A DNA stretch of 41,728 nucleotides from Methanomicrobiaceae archaeon (GTDB lineage: Archaea > Halobacteriota > Methanomicrobia > Methanomicrobiales > Methanomicrobiaceae): NCBI GenBank assembly GCA_016937345.1, contig JAFGWE010000007.1, positions 1-41,728 of the forward strand, in the 5' to 3' direction. The notes beneath the pieces are model-generated. The model searched no databases. It had not been told where the DNA came from and was given only the letters and a program-made list of their open reading frames with translations. The position numbers were made by a program, and so were the translations under genes. Numbering within the stretch: the stretch's first letter is position 1; every line of letters begins with the position of its first letter. Below, one piece after another: positions 17,184 through 26,135 of this stretch.

Positions 17184-17326
17184 ATTTGCTCTCACACATT
17201 GATTGATTAATTTTATTCTGAGTTTTATTAGATAAAAGGATTGTTTTTACCCTAAAAGTTCAATTTTACTCTTTCTTATCTTATTTAATACATTATTTAT
17301 TTTATTAATTCTTTATATTAGTAATA

Positions 17327-17881
17327 TTGTCGCCTATAAATTTTGATATTATTGAGATTCTGGTGTCTCTTTTTATGGCATTATGGATTATGCTGCCTGC
17401 ATATGTCCCAAATTCAGCTGCTGCAATATTCGGCGGTGGAAAACCTGTTGATTTTGGCAAATACTGGGGTGATGGCAGAAGAATATTTGGAGAAGGCAAA
17501 ACATGGAGGGGATTTTTTGGAGGTGTTTTTTCAGGAATATTTGTAGGAATTATTCTGATTCTGATAAGTAATTACGCAGGCTTTGAAGTTCATACACTGT
17601 TATCTGTAGTTCTGCTTGCAACAGGAGCACTTGTGGGGGATCTGATTAAAAGTTTTTTTAAGAGAAGACTTGACAAAAAGCGCGGCGAAGAGTGGCTCAT
17701 TGCAGATCAATATGATCTTGTTGCAGGTTCTCTGCTCCTTGTCTTCTTATTTGACCCGGGATGGGCACTGGAATATATTACAATCCCGGTCCTAATCTGG
17801 ATCTTAATAATCACACCTCTTTTACACAGAGGAGCTAATATTATTGGATATATTATTGGAGTAAAAGAAGTCCCATGGTAA
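17327..17881 (+). CDS. carS: CDP-archaeol synthase CarS
   Basis: CarS activates digeranylgeranylglyceryl phosphate with CTP in the membrane, giving the CDP-lipid for polar head-group attachment. The sequence has about five membrane helices and the family segments LPAYVPNSAAAIFGGGKPVDFG, GEGKTWRGFFGG near residue 57, GDLIKSFFKRRL and IADQYDLVAGS. Length 184 aa is normal. TTG 17327 has no ribosome binding site; an internal ATG at residue 19 (MALWIMLPAY) would cut into the first helix. It overlaps pyrE by seven bases. Tes lies divergently 143 bp away. Confidence 0.93.
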   Translation: MSPINFDIIEILVSLFMALWIMLPAYVPNSAAAIFGGGKPVDFGKYWGDGRRIFGEGKTWRGFFGGVFSGIFVGIILILISNYAGFEVHTLLSVVLLATGALVGDLIKSFFKRRLDKKRGEEWLIADQYDLVAGSLLLVFLFDPGWALEYITIPVLIWILIITPLLHRGANIIGYIIGVKEVPW

Positions 17882-18387
17882 ATGAAATTGCAGAAATCTT
17901 AATAAAATACGGCGCTATTGAATTTGGAGATTTTACACTTGCATCAGGAGAAAAAAGCAACTATTACATTGATATAAAAACAGCATCCACAAACCCCCGG
18001 CTCTTATCTGTCATAGGTTCTTCTATTGCAGAAAAGTTTGATTTTGATGTTGTTGCCGGTGTTGCCGTTGGTGCTGTCCCAATTGCTGTTTCAGTCTCTT
18101 TATCGTCAGGGAAACCCTATTGTATTATCCGTAAAGAAGAGAAGGATCATGGAAAAGCCGGAAATATAATTGGAGATGTAAAAGGCAAGGACGTTTTGCT
18201 TGTTGAGGATGTTACAACATCAGGCGGAAGTGTTCTTTACGGAATAAATGCCCTTAAAAATGCAGGTGCAATAATCAATAAGGTTGCAACTGTTGTAGAT
18301 CGCGAACAGGGAGCTTATGAAAAATTAAATGACCTTGGGGTCAGACTATATCCCCTTATACGCGCTTCTGAAATTATGAAAAAATAA
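17875..18387 (+). CDS. pyrE: Orotate phosphoribosyltransferase
   Basis: PyrE converts orotate and PRPP to orotidine 5'-phosphate. The PRPP-binding motif is VLLVEDVTTSGGSV near residue 107, and the catalytic loop KEEKDHGKAG lies before it. The 170-aa length matches archaeal forms. The ATG lies inside the last codons of carS (CCC ATG GTA A), so translation is probably coupled. It sits 33 bp before purD on the same strand. Confidence 0.96.
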   Translation: MVNEIAEILIKYGAIEFGDFTLASGEKSNYYIDIKTASTNPRLLSVIGSSIAEKFDFDVVAGVAVGAVPIAVSVSLSSGKPYCIIRKEEKDHGKAGNIIGDVKGKDVLLVEDVTTSGGSVLYGINALKNAGAIINKVATVVDREQGAYEKLNDLGVRLYPLIRASEIMKK

Positions 18388-18420
18388 AACCAAATTATTT
18401 GGCATATTGCGGTGATATAA

Positions 18421-19713
18421 ATGGTTATGAAGGTTCTTGTTGTGGGCGGAGGCGGCAGAGAGCATGCAATAGCAAAAGCGCTCTCCCGCAACGAAGCATG
18501 TGAAATATATTCGGTAATGGCAAAGAGAAACCCGGGGATAGCAAAACTGTGCAGGGATTTTCTCATATGCCAGGAGACCGAGGTGGAGACCATAGCAGGG
18601 TTCGCTGTCAGGTCAGGAGTTAAGTATGCGGTAATAGGGCCCGAAGCTCCCCTCGAGGCAGGCATTGTTGATTACCTGGAAGACAGAGGTGTGGCATGTG
18701 TAGGGCCTAGCCGTGCCGCCGCCCGTCTTGAGACAGATAAAGCATTCTGCCGCAATATGATGGAAAAATACGGCGTTGCAGGTTGCCCCATGTACCGTGT
18801 ATTCCACAATGCAGATGATGCATGTGAGTTCATAAAGAATCATGACGGTGATCTGGCAATAAAGCCTATAGGCCTTACCGGAGGTAAGGGCGTCATGATT
18901 ATGGGCGAGCATTTCGGAAAAGAAGGCGCAATAAAATATATTCAGGAGATAGGCGGAGAAGTTGTTCTTGAAGAAAGACTTCTTGGAGAGGAATTTACCC
19001 TGATGGCTTTTGTTGATGGTGTAAATCTTGTCCCAATGCCCCTTGTCCAGGATCATAAAAGGGCATTTGAAGGCGATATAGGTCCAAATACCGGCGGGAT
19101 GGGTTCATACACAATGCCGGATCATATGCTGCCCTTTGTAACAAAAAGTGATTATGATAAGGCACTTGCAATCATGAAAGAGATTGTGGCATTCATGAAT
19201 GATGCAGGAACACCTTATCGCGGCATGCTTTACGGCCAGTTTATGAACACCTCCGAAGGGCCGAAAGTAATTGAATTCAATGCCAGATTCGGAGACCCTG
19301 AAGCAATGAATCTTCTGACACTCCTTTCATCTGATTTCTGTGATATCGTAAAGAGGATAGTGGAGGGTACTCTTTCTGATTCAAATATTAAGTTCGCACA
19401 GAAAGCCACTGTATGCAAGTATATTGTTCCGGAAGGCTATCCTGATTCACCAAAAGCCGGCGAACAGGCAGATATCGGAAATGTCGGAAGTGCACATTTA
19501 TACTATGCAAATGTAACAGAGGAAAACGGCCATCTTTATACTCAGACTTCAAGAACAATGGCCTTTGTAGGAATGGCAGATACGCTTGAAGAGGCAGAAT
19601 ACATTGCAGAAGCAGCAGCAGCGTCTGTTAACGGGGCAGTTTTTTACCGAAAGGATATTGGAACAATGGCCGTACTAAACAAACGTATAGAACACATGAA
19701 GGAGATAAGATGA
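18421..19713 (+). CDS. purD: Phosphoribosylamine-glycine ligase PurD
   Basis: PurD is the ATP-grasp enzyme that ligates glycine to phosphoribosylamine in purine synthesis. The N-domain begins [30 protein letters not shown] follows, and the ATP-grasp core is seen as [14 protein letters not shown] and PNTGGMGSY, with ligand-binding [10 protein letters not shown] near residue 283. Length is about 430 aa. GGTGAT (18411-18416) precedes both ATG 18421 and ATG 18427; the second has the better spacing, so either may be used. It overlaps argF by four bases. Confidence 0.97.
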   Translation: MVMKVLVVGGGGREHAIAKALSRNEACEIYSVMAKRNPGIAKLCRDFLICQETEVETIAGFAVRSGVKYAVIGPEAPLEAGIVDYLEDRGVACVGPSRAAARLETDKAFCRNMMEKYGVAGCPMYRVFHNADDACEFIKNHDGDLAIKPIGLTGGKGVMIMGEHFGKEGAIKYIQEIGGEVVLEERLLGEEFTLMAFVDGVNLVPMPLVQDHKRAFEGDIGPNTGGMGSYTMPDHMLPFVTKSDYDKALAIMKEIVAFMNDAGTPYRGMLYGQFMNTSEGPKVIEFNARFGDPEAMNLLTLLSSDFCDIVKRIVEGTLSDSNIKFAQKATVCKYIVPEGYPDSPKAGEQADIGNVGSAHLYYANVTEENGHLYTQTSRTMAFVGMADTLEEAEYIAEAAAASVNGAVFYRKDIGTMAVLNKRIEHMKEIR

Positions 19714-20624
19714 AAAAAGATATTGTTTCTGTTTTGGATCTCACAAAAGAGGAATTTTCAGAAGTGCTCTCCTTAGCAGCGGATCTGAAAAGAAAAAGAA
19801 AAGAAGGCATATTAATGGACATTCTTCCTAAAAAAGTCCTAGGGATGATATTTGAGAAAGCCTCAACAAGAACCAGAATATCTTTTGAAGTCGGCATGTT
19901 TGAACTTGGCGGCCATGCTATCTTTTTGAACCCTAATGATATGCAGCTTGGCCGCGGGGAGGAGATAAAGGACACTGCCCGCGTTTTATCAAATTATATC
20001 TCTGCAATAATGATTCGTTCGTTTAAGCACAGCACTGTTGAAGAGATTGCAAGACATGCAACAATACCGGTAATAAACGGATTATCTGATCTGGAGCATC
20101 CCTGTCAGATTCTTGCTGATGTTCTGACAATACAGGAAAAATTTGGAGATGATTTGAAAGGACTTAAAGTTGCATGGATAGGTGACGGAAACAATGTCTG
20201 CAATTCACTAATATTATCATCTGTATATACCGGATTTGAAGTCCGCATCTCAACACCAAAAGGTTATGAGCCGGATATGGACATAATGAAAACCGCTGAA
20301 AATTACGGGGCAGTTATAAAAGTGTTTGAAAAACCTGAAGAGGCAGTTAAGGATTCTGATGTTGTTTATACCGACACATGGATTTCCATGGGCTCTGAAG
20401 ATGAAAAAGAGATGCGGGTAAAGGTTTTTTCAGCTTACTCAGTAAACGAAGAACTGATGAAAAAGGCGTCAGAAAACGCAATAGTTATGCACTGCCTTCC
20501 TGCACACAGAGGTGAGGAGATAACAGACGGTGTCATGGAAAGTGAACAAAGTGTAGTATGGAGACAGGCTGAAAACCGCCTGCATGCTCAAAAAGCACTT
20601 TTGGTGAAATTATTAACTCAATAA
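19710..20624 (+). CDS. argF: Ornithine carbamoyltransferase
   Basis: ArgF forms citrulline from ornithine and carbamoyl phosphate. The carbamoyl-phosphate site STRTR is at residues 52-56, the HPCQILADV segment lies near 131, the ornithine-binding DTWISMGSE near 225, and the catalytic HCLPAHRG near 261. Length 304 aa is normal. The ATGA overlap with purD shows a shared transcript. argG, for the next step, is 3.7 kb downstream on the other strand. Confidence 0.98.
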   Translation: MKKDIVSVLDLTKEEFSEVLSLAADLKRKRKEGILMDILPKKVLGMIFEKASTRTRISFEVGMFELGGHAIFLNPNDMQLGRGEEIKDTARVLSNYISAIMIRSFKHSTVEEIARHATIPVINGLSDLEHPCQILADVLTIQEKFGDDLKGLKVAWIGDGNNVCNSLILSSVYTGFEVRISTPKGYEPDMDIMKTAENYGAVIKVFEKPEEAVKDSDVVYTDTWISMGSEDEKEMRVKVFSAYSVNEELMKKASENAIVMHCLPAHRGEEITDGVMESEQSVVWRQAENRLHAQKALLVKLLTQ

Positions 20625-20630
20625 AATTTT

Positions 20631-20909
20631 TTAATTTAATATTTTTGTAAAATCAAGAATATCCGGACTTAATTCTTTCTTTGCTTTTTCAATAAAATAG
20701 ATCATCTCCTCAATAATATCACTCTCACTCCGGGGTTTATCCCCTGCAAGAATATTGTCCAGAGCCCGGTTCTGAAATATCTTATGCTGAAGACGTGATT
20801 CCTTATAGCCTACGACTGCAACAAAAGAGTTGCATTTATTGTCAAAAGTTATCGAAAAAATATTATTGGCATTTACATAACTTCCTTCCAGAGATTTTAT
20901 CCAGACCAT
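20631..20909 (-). CDS. Small hypothetical protein
   Basis: This 92-aa frame is not recognised. It begins MVWIKSLEGSYVNANNIFSI, reads as a beta-rich first half (SITFDNKCNSFVAVVGY) and an acidic helical second half (SDIIEEMIYFIEKAKKEL). The opening resembles small beta-sheet proteins that check a residue or ligand, but no motif is convincing. No ribosome binding site is seen before the ATG. It is convergent with argF, six bases apart. Amino-acid composition looks like real coding sequence. Confidence 0.65.
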   Translation of the reverse strand: MVWIKSLEGSYVNANNIFSITFDNKCNSFVAVVGYKESRLQHKIFQNRALDNILAGDKPRSESDIIEEMIYFIEKAKKELSPDILDFTKILN

Positions 20910-21068
20910 TGCTTAAATTTTTAATTTCAGTCCTTTAATTCTTTTTCATTATAGAAATGTATAAAAAAGGTTTATGCCGATACTTTTAACAGAAAAGGCT
21001 GTAGATTTTTTTGATTACAGGCTGCCCGTGATAAACATAAAAAAAAGAAAACAGGGAGACTGCAGAGT

Positions 21069-21221
21069 ATGGCAATGCCACGTTACATGAAACTTACACA
21101 AAAAGAGCTTGATGAAATCATAAACGATCCCAGGTGCACACTTGGGCATAAAATGGTTATTGCAGGAAGGGTTGAAAGAGGCGAATGGGAGATTACCGAT
21201 GATGATGAAAAAAAGGAATAA
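21069..21221 (+). CDS. Small 50-aa protein
   Basis: A 50-aa frame begins MAMPRYMKLTQKELDEIIND and continues PRCTLGHKMVIAGRVERGEWEI with an acidic DDDEKKE end. A GGGAG site lies about 10 nt before the ATG at 21069. The sequence has one cysteine and one histidine and a helix-like first half; no family is recognised. The good ribosome binding site and balanced composition support expression. It is followed 150 bp later by the parvulin gene. Confidence 0.65.
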   Translation: MAMPRYMKLTQKELDEIINDPRCTLGHKMVIAGRVERGEWEITDDDEKKE

Positions 21222-21371
21222 ATTTCAGATGAAGTACCAATATGCCAGTATATCAATTTCAGTGCCTTAAAAATTAAAACATCAAAATTTCTGTCTTTTT
21301 TCTTACCATAAACAATAATATTCACGCCTGTATACAAAAATATTTTAGAGATGTCTCCCAAAATGTAATGA

Positions 21372-21653
21372 ATGACAACAAAGGTAAGAGCCTCACATAT
21401 TCTTGTAAAAACAGAGGCAGAGGCAAAAGATATTCTATCCAAAATTAACGCAGGCGACAATTTTGAAGCTCTTGCAAAGAAATTTTCAACATGTCCATCA
21501 GGCAGAAAAGGGGGAGATCTTGGAATGTTTGGCAAGGGAATGATGGTTAAGGAGTTTGAAGATGCAAGCTTTAAAGCAAAGGCAGGCGATGTAGTTGGTC
21601 CTGTTAAAACCCAATTTGGTTACCACATCATAAAAGTAACAGAAACAAAATAA
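21372..21653 (+). CDS. Parvulin-type peptidyl-prolyl isomerase
   Basis: This is a stand-alone PpiC/parvulin domain of 93 aa, a cytoplasmic cis-trans prolyl isomerase without signal peptide. Family motifs are RASHILVKTEAEA at the start, FSTCPSGRKGGDLGMFGKGMMV in the middle and GPVKTQFGYHIIKV at the end. A TATA-like run near 21325-21345 and no ribosome binding site suggest a short or absent leader. It is a single-gene unit. Confidence 0.94.
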   Translation: MTTKVRASHILVKTEAEAKDILSKINAGDNFEALAKKFSTCPSGRKGGDLGMFGKGMMVKEFEDASFKAKAGDVVGPVKTQFGYHIIKVTETK

Positions 21654-21869
21654 ATTTTGTTTTAAAAAAAATTGTTTCTTAAGAAATTATTTTTCGACAT
21701 TCATTTTTTTGAGGATTATTTCTGATAACCACACCATGCCAATTTTTTTCCCATAATGCTGCAAAAATAGAGACTTACTCATTTTAATTCAAAATATAAA
21801 CCGTCCATAATATGATATGCCGGATTTTATTAATGTGAAAAAATATACGATGATATAAATAAAAAATTC

Positions 21870-22109
21870 TTATTCTTCTATAAACTTTTTTAGCTCAGAT
21901 AACATGTATTCATGAACCTTTGTGGCTGTTTCCCGATCACACCTGAATGCAATAAGATTTCTTACATCACCATTCATATTTGCAAACTTAATTGGTCTTG
22001 GTCTGTCAATTATCTCAACATTAAATTTTTCAGAAATGTCGACAATGATTTTTCTTGGGACACCGGGGGGAACTATTACATCATAATATTTAGTCTCTTG
22101 GTTTTCCAT
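21870..22109 (-). CDS. Small methanogen protein downstream of marker 14
   Basis: The 79-aa protein begins MENQETKYYDVIVPPGVPRK and has the pattern FNVEIIDRPRPIKFAN and LIAFRCDRETATKVHEYML. It may belong to one of the small methanogen-only DUF families, but I cannot name it with confidence. ATG 22109 is chosen because AAGGAG lies 10 nt upstream; the frame is open to 22169, inside the end of the marker 14 gene. The 16-bp gap to that gene implies one transcript and a linked, methanogenesis-related role. Confidence 0.8.
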   Translation of the reverse strand: MENQETKYYDVIVPPGVPRKIIVDISEKFNVEIIDRPRPIKFANMNGDVRNLIAFRCDRETATKVHEYMLSELKKFIEE

Positions 22110-22125
22110 AACACATATCTCCTTT

Positions 22126-23616
22126 TTATTTTCCAATTTTAATACGCCTGCTAATAATACACGGACCACCTCTGACGCCTCCGATAGGGTCTTTTGGTTT
22201 TCCCATCGAACACATGCATCTCCCCATTAAAGCAGCACCTCTTGCAAGACCATCATCAACAAAGAGTACATGATCATAAGGGTTATCATAAATTCCCCTC
22301 TCTTCGATACCTTCCATTATATAATCCGGCTTTCTGCCTGAGATTGCAGCGCGGCCGGTAAAACCTATGGATGAATTAGAAGGGACAAGATTTTGCTCTA
22401 TTGCAACATCAATGAGTCTCAGGGCAATACTGGCACAAACATGATCTATTGTGTCGTTTAAAACTCCCGAGCCGTGTTTCTTATATATTTCTGCACCAAT
22501 TGCCTTTAAGTTGTCCGAATTGCTGAAATTTATACCGCTGTCACATCCAATCATAGCAATACCTGATTTAATAGCTAGATCAGCACATACAGGCACTCTT
22601 CCAAAACGATCCCGATCAGCCGGGACTATTCTTATATCAATTAGCTGATGAATCTGATCTTCATAATCTTTAACAAGCGATGATTTTTTCCTTGAAAGAC
22701 TGCTCTTTAGATTATGATCGCCAAAAAGATCAAGTGCTGTTCCCGTATTGTCCTTAACCATGCCTGTTCCACGTACAAGAGCATCAGGAATTGCACCTGC
22801 AAGACCACAGAAATTACCTATTGTCTTTGCAAAAGGCCATTCATCATCAGGAGGAACATCACTTGTGATACGACCGTCAAGAGTGGTCCCAAAATCTATT
22901 GAGATGCACGGATTTCTGAAGTCCACATTAGTCCATTTTGCACCTTCCTTAATCCCGGCCATCGCAAGCTCGCCCTCCATCTCATTAGCAACCATCTCCA
23001 CACCGGAGGAGCCCATAGGCGGCGAAACACCTGCTACTGTCCCACAGAACGTAAGTTTGTCTGCAAAGCTGAATGCTCTTAGTTTCTTGGGGAGATTGTC
23101 AATTCCCATTGGAGGTGTCATCTTCTTCGGAGGAACGCCTGCATCAAGACATCCGTTTGCAAGAGCAATAACAAAATCCCCCACCTGATCGGGAGAGTCC
23201 ATTGCCGCAACAACACCTGTACTTCTGACAACAAAATCCAGATCATCTTTTATAGAAAGATTTGCTTCTCTGTGACACTTTATGAGAGTATCTCTTACAA
23301 GCTCTGTGACAGACTCTTTTGTTATCGGAGTTCCGACAAGAGTCTCGCCAAATATTTCTTCACCCGGTTTTGGCGGACGAACATCACGACTCATGCTTAC
23401 AGTCTTGTTTAGAATATAAGTCCTCCCTGTTTCCAGATTGGTGCCTGTCAGAATACATTTGGTAGTTGTATTGCCCATCTCAACAGATGCTACAATAAAA
23501 TATGGTTTAGATTTATATTCAGGAACACGCATTCCTGCCCCCTGTCCTATTACAGGAGCAGGCGGACTTTCCACAATTATTGGATTTCTTTTCTTGAATG
23601 TGAAAAAAGCACACAT
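22126..23616 (-). CDS. Methanogenesis marker protein 14
   Basis: The sequence matches methanogenesis marker 14 (TIGR03285), found only in methanogens and their relatives. It has an ASKHA-like layout, with SVEMGNTTTKCILTG near residue 45 and ISIDFGTTLDGRIT near 240 as phosphate loops and a late glycine-rich segment FVDDGLARGAALMGR. The family resembles activases of Fe-S dehydratases and may work on methyl-coenzyme M reductase or its cofactors, which is inferred. ATG 23616 is preferred to TTG 23628. The length of 496 aa is slightly long because of a basic N-terminal extension. Confidence 0.9.
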   Translation of the reverse strand: MCAFFTFKKRNPIIVESPPAPVIGQGAGMRVPEYKSKPYFIVASVEMGNTTTKCILTGTNLETGRTYILNKTVSMSRDVRPPKPGEEIFGETLVGTPITKESVTELVRDTLIKCHREANLSIKDDLDFVVRSTGVVAAMDSPDQVGDFVIALANGCLDAGVPPKKMTPPMGIDNLPKKLRAFSFADKLTFCGTVAGVSPPMGSSGVEMVANEMEGELAMAGIKEGAKWTNVDFRNPCISIDFGTTLDGRITSDVPPDDEWPFAKTIGNFCGLAGAIPDALVRGTGMVKDNTGTALDLFGDHNLKSSLSRKKSSLVKDYEDQIHQLIDIRIVPADRDRFGRVPVCADLAIKSGIAMIGCDSGINFSNSDNLKAIGAEIYKKHGSGVLNDTIDHVCASIALRLIDVAIEQNLVPSNSSIGFTGRAAISGRKPDYIMEGIEERGIYDNPYDHVLFVDDGLARGAALMGRCMCSMGKPKDPIGGVRGGPCIISRRIKIGK

Positions 23617-23754
23617 GATATAAGTCAATAATTATTTTTTTTAAGGTTAAATCTTTCTTTTCGTTCAGATTATTCATAGAGAATCAGAATAAATATTATA
23701 TGTTTAAAGAATTATTACTTTAAAAGCTGAATAAATGAGGTGACATTTTTTTTA

Positions 23755-23770
23755 TTCCGGATATCCGGAA
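23755..23770. promoter_or_regulatory. 16-bp perfect palindrome, possible operator
   Basis: TTCCGGATATCCGGAA is its own reverse complement over all 16 bases. It lies in the divergent gap between marker 14 and the flavin-binding protein, 81 bp before the latter's start. A second, weaker dyad CGATAATCG lies at about 23810-23818. The position fits a dimeric regulator site or a hairpin in the leader. Which gene it controls is not known. Confidence 0.5.
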
Positions 23771-23850
23771 ATCAAAAAAAATTAACCTTTGATTTTGGAG
23801 GACAAATTTTCGATAATCGGAAGCAGAAGTAAAAAGTGAGGAGATTTTGT

Positions 23851-24267
23851 ATGGTAAAATTAACCGAAGACATGAAGGTCGTATTTACAAAGAATATGGA
23901 GAAACTCTTTTCAGTGCCCATGGCAACCGCTTCAAAGGAAGGTGTTCCTAATGTTGCACCTATGGCATCTGTGTGGCTTGAGGATGACGAAACATTCTGG
24001 ATTGGTGATAATTTCATGGTAAAAACCCTTGCCAATGTCAGAGAAAATCCTAAAGTAGCCTTATTCTTCTGGGATCCAGAAACAAAAAGATGCCTTCAGG
24101 TAAAAGGGGAGGCAGAAGTAAAAACAGAAGGGCCAGAATATGAGATTATGCACAGAAGAATTAAAGAAAAAAAGCCGCAGATGCCTGCAAAATCATTAAT
24201 AATTGTCAGGATTAAGGAGGTTTATGAGTGTACACCAGGCAGGGTGGCTGGAAATAAAGTATTATAA
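23851..24267 (+). CDS. Pyridoxamine 5'-phosphate oxidase-like flavin/F420-binding protein
   Basis: The 138-aa protein has the split-barrel fold of PPOX-like proteins: MATASKEGVPNVAPMASVW near residue 25, WIGDNFMVKTLANVRENPKVALFF near 55, and a last strand LIIVRIKEVYECTPG. These proteins bind FMN, F420 or haem; here the cofactor cannot be told. ATG 23851 follows GAGGAG (23838-23843). The gene is divergent from marker 14 and preceded by a perfect palindrome. Confidence 0.88.
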   Translation: MVKLTEDMKVVFTKNMEKLFSVPMATASKEGVPNVAPMASVWLEDDETFWIGDNFMVKTLANVRENPKVALFFWDPETKRCLQVKGEAEVKTEGPEYEIMHRRIKEKKPQMPAKSLIIVRIKEVYECTPGRVAGNKVL

Positions 24268-24312
24268 ATTTTTTATCCTTTTTTAAAAATAAAAAAGATT
24301 ATTAAAATCAGT

Positions 24313-25506
24313 TCAGGGACGTTTATTTGCGATCATCTCTTTCATTCTTGCCTGGAATCCAAAGTATGCAGAGAATCCGACGGCATCATTCTGATCTATT
24401 GTATTGCTCTCAAAGGATACAAGATCATCAGAATAAAGGGCATTAGGGGAGCTTCGTCCGGCAACTGTGACACATCCCTTATATAAAATTACATCCACAC
24501 TGCCTGTAACTCTCTCCTGGGTTTTATTAACAAATGCGCTAAGAGCAGCAAATAAAGGCTCGTGAATCAGTCCCATATAACCTAGTTCAGACCATTTGTC
24601 ATCGACAATATGCTTAAATGCAAGTTCCTGACGGCTGAGAATGAGTCTTTCAATATCTGCATGAGCTTTTAAAAGTACAGTTGCAGCAGGATGTTCATAT
24701 ATCTCACGTGCTTTTAGCCCGAGGATCCTGTCCTCTATCATATCATTTCTGCCTACTCCATTTCTACCGGCAATATGATTCAGCTCAATAATCAGATCCA
24801 GACCTTTCATTTTTTTGCCATTTAAGGAGGATGGAACACCCTTCTCAAATCCAATCTGAATTTCCTCAGGTTTATCCGGCGCATCCTGTGCGGATACAGT
24901 CCATCCATAGATATCATTTGACGGGTGGACAGAAGGATCTTCAAGTACTCCTCCTTCAATGCTTCTGCTCCAGCAGTTTTCATCAACGGAGTACGGTTTG
25001 TCTTTTACAACCGAGACAGCTACGCCATGCTTTTCTGCGTAATCCATCTCCCATTCGCGTGTAAGGTTCATCTCACGCATTGGTGCAATTATATCAAGAC
25101 CTTCTTTCCGGAATACAAAATCAAAACGGAGCTGATCATTTCCCTTACCGGTACAGCCATGAGCAACCGTTTTTGCCCCCTCTTTCTTTGCAATTTTTAC
25201 AATTTCTTCAGCAATTAACGGGCGGGCGAGTGCTGTACCCATAGGATAGCCTTCATATGAACCGTTTGCCTTTATTGAAGGAAGAAGCTGCTCCTCCACA
25301 AAACGGTCTTTAATATCAATTGTATAGTGCTTATCTGCGATTTTATTGCCTTTTTCGGTCGCATTCCGGATGTCTTCCGGAGGTTGTCCGACATCAACTG
25401 CAACGGTTATAACTTCATCAAATCCATAATGCTCCTTTAAAAGCGGGACACAAATAGAGGTGTCAAGACCGCCGGAGAAAGCAAGAACAACTTTTCCTTT
25501 TCCCAT
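24313..25506 (-). CDS. argG: Argininosuccinate synthase
   Basis: ArgG couples citrulline and aspartate with ATP. The PP-loop AFSGGLDTS is at residues 9-17, and the substrate-binding [15 protein letters not shown] lies near 116; [13 protein letters not shown] follows in the C-terminal domain. Length 397 aa is typical. An AGGAG site lies nine bases before the ATG. It is convergent with the PPOX-like gene and separated from the lipoprotein gene upstream by a short AT-rich gap. Confidence 0.98.
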   Translation of the reverse strand: MGKGKVVLAFSGGLDTSICVPLLKEHYGFDEVITVAVDVGQPPEDIRNATEKGNKIADKHYTIDIKDRFVEEQLLPSIKANGSYEGYPMGTALARPLIAEEIVKIAKKEGAKTVAHGCTGKGNDQLRFDFVFRKEGLDIIAPMREMNLTREWEMDYAEKHGVAVSVVKDKPYSVDENCWSRSIEGGVLEDPSVHPSNDIYGWTVSAQDAPDKPEEIQIGFEKGVPSSLNGKKMKGLDLIIELNHIAGRNGVGRNDMIEDRILGLKAREIYEHPAATVLLKAHADIERLILSRQELAFKHIVDDKWSELGYMGLIHEPLFAALSAFVNKTQERVTGSVDVILYKGCVTVAGRSSPNALYSDDLVSFESNTIDQNDAVGFSAYFGFQARMKEMIANKRP

Positions 25507-25621
25507 AAGTAATATCTCCTGATTAAATTCAAACTGATAATTTATCTGTCTTTATAAATTGTATCTTAAGATAATTTAACTCTGTTGTAAATATAAAAAA
25601 AGAATGAAATTCTGGCTTTTT

Positions 25622-26104
25622 TTAGCTTAAGGTAGTCGGAAGTTTCTCAGGGACAAGCTGATCCGAGATTACATATGTTCCAAGTGAGCCGTCATATGTA
25701 ACCGTTACCTTCACCCTGTCTTTTTTATCCTTGTGACCAGCAAATTCAACATTATCTCCGACACTTGCAGCGCTAAGCTGCTTTGTTTCATGAGTCCCGT
25801 CAGGATAATATACATCAACTGTGATGTCTGAAACAAAGTTCTGTCCAAGCCCGCCTCTGAATGCTGCAGTAATTGTCCCGTATACAATATCCTTGTCAAC
25901 CTGTACATCAACAAGATATTTTGCAGGCGGCTGTTGGGTAGGTCCCGGCACCATATCTGCTGTAGATACCACCTGTTCTGTTGTTGGCGAAACAGTTGCA
26001 GCCTGCGTTTCTGATGGTGCTGTACTACCGGAATCAACACATCCTGCAACAAATGCAAGAGCAATAAATGCCAGCATTAGTGAAATAAAAAACAATTTCC
26101 TCAT
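25622..26104 (-). CDS. Predicted secreted lipoprotein
   Basis: This 160-aa protein starts MRKLFFISLMLAFIALAFVA and has a lipobox-like AGC at about residue 27, so it is probably exported and lipid-anchored. A low-complexity Thr/Ser/Gln/Pro linker (about 30-70) leads to a beta-rich domain with VDVYYPDGT and VKVTVTYDGSLGTYVIS. No enzymatic motif is seen. ATG 26104 is chosen because it puts the basic n-region directly at the start. It follows the Na/Pi-type transporter gene by 31 bp on the same strand and may be co-transcribed with it. Confidence 0.85.
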   Translation of the reverse strand: MRKLFFISLMLAFIALAFVAGCVDSGSTAPSETQAATVSPTTEQVVSTADMVPGPTQQPPAKYLVDVQVDKDIVYGTITAAFRGGLGQNFVSDITVDVYYPDGTHETKQLSAASVGDNVEFAGHKDKKDRVKVTVTYDGSLGTYVISDQLVPEKLPTTLS

Positions 26105-26135
26105 AGTAATGCATACTATCACTCATTTTAATATT

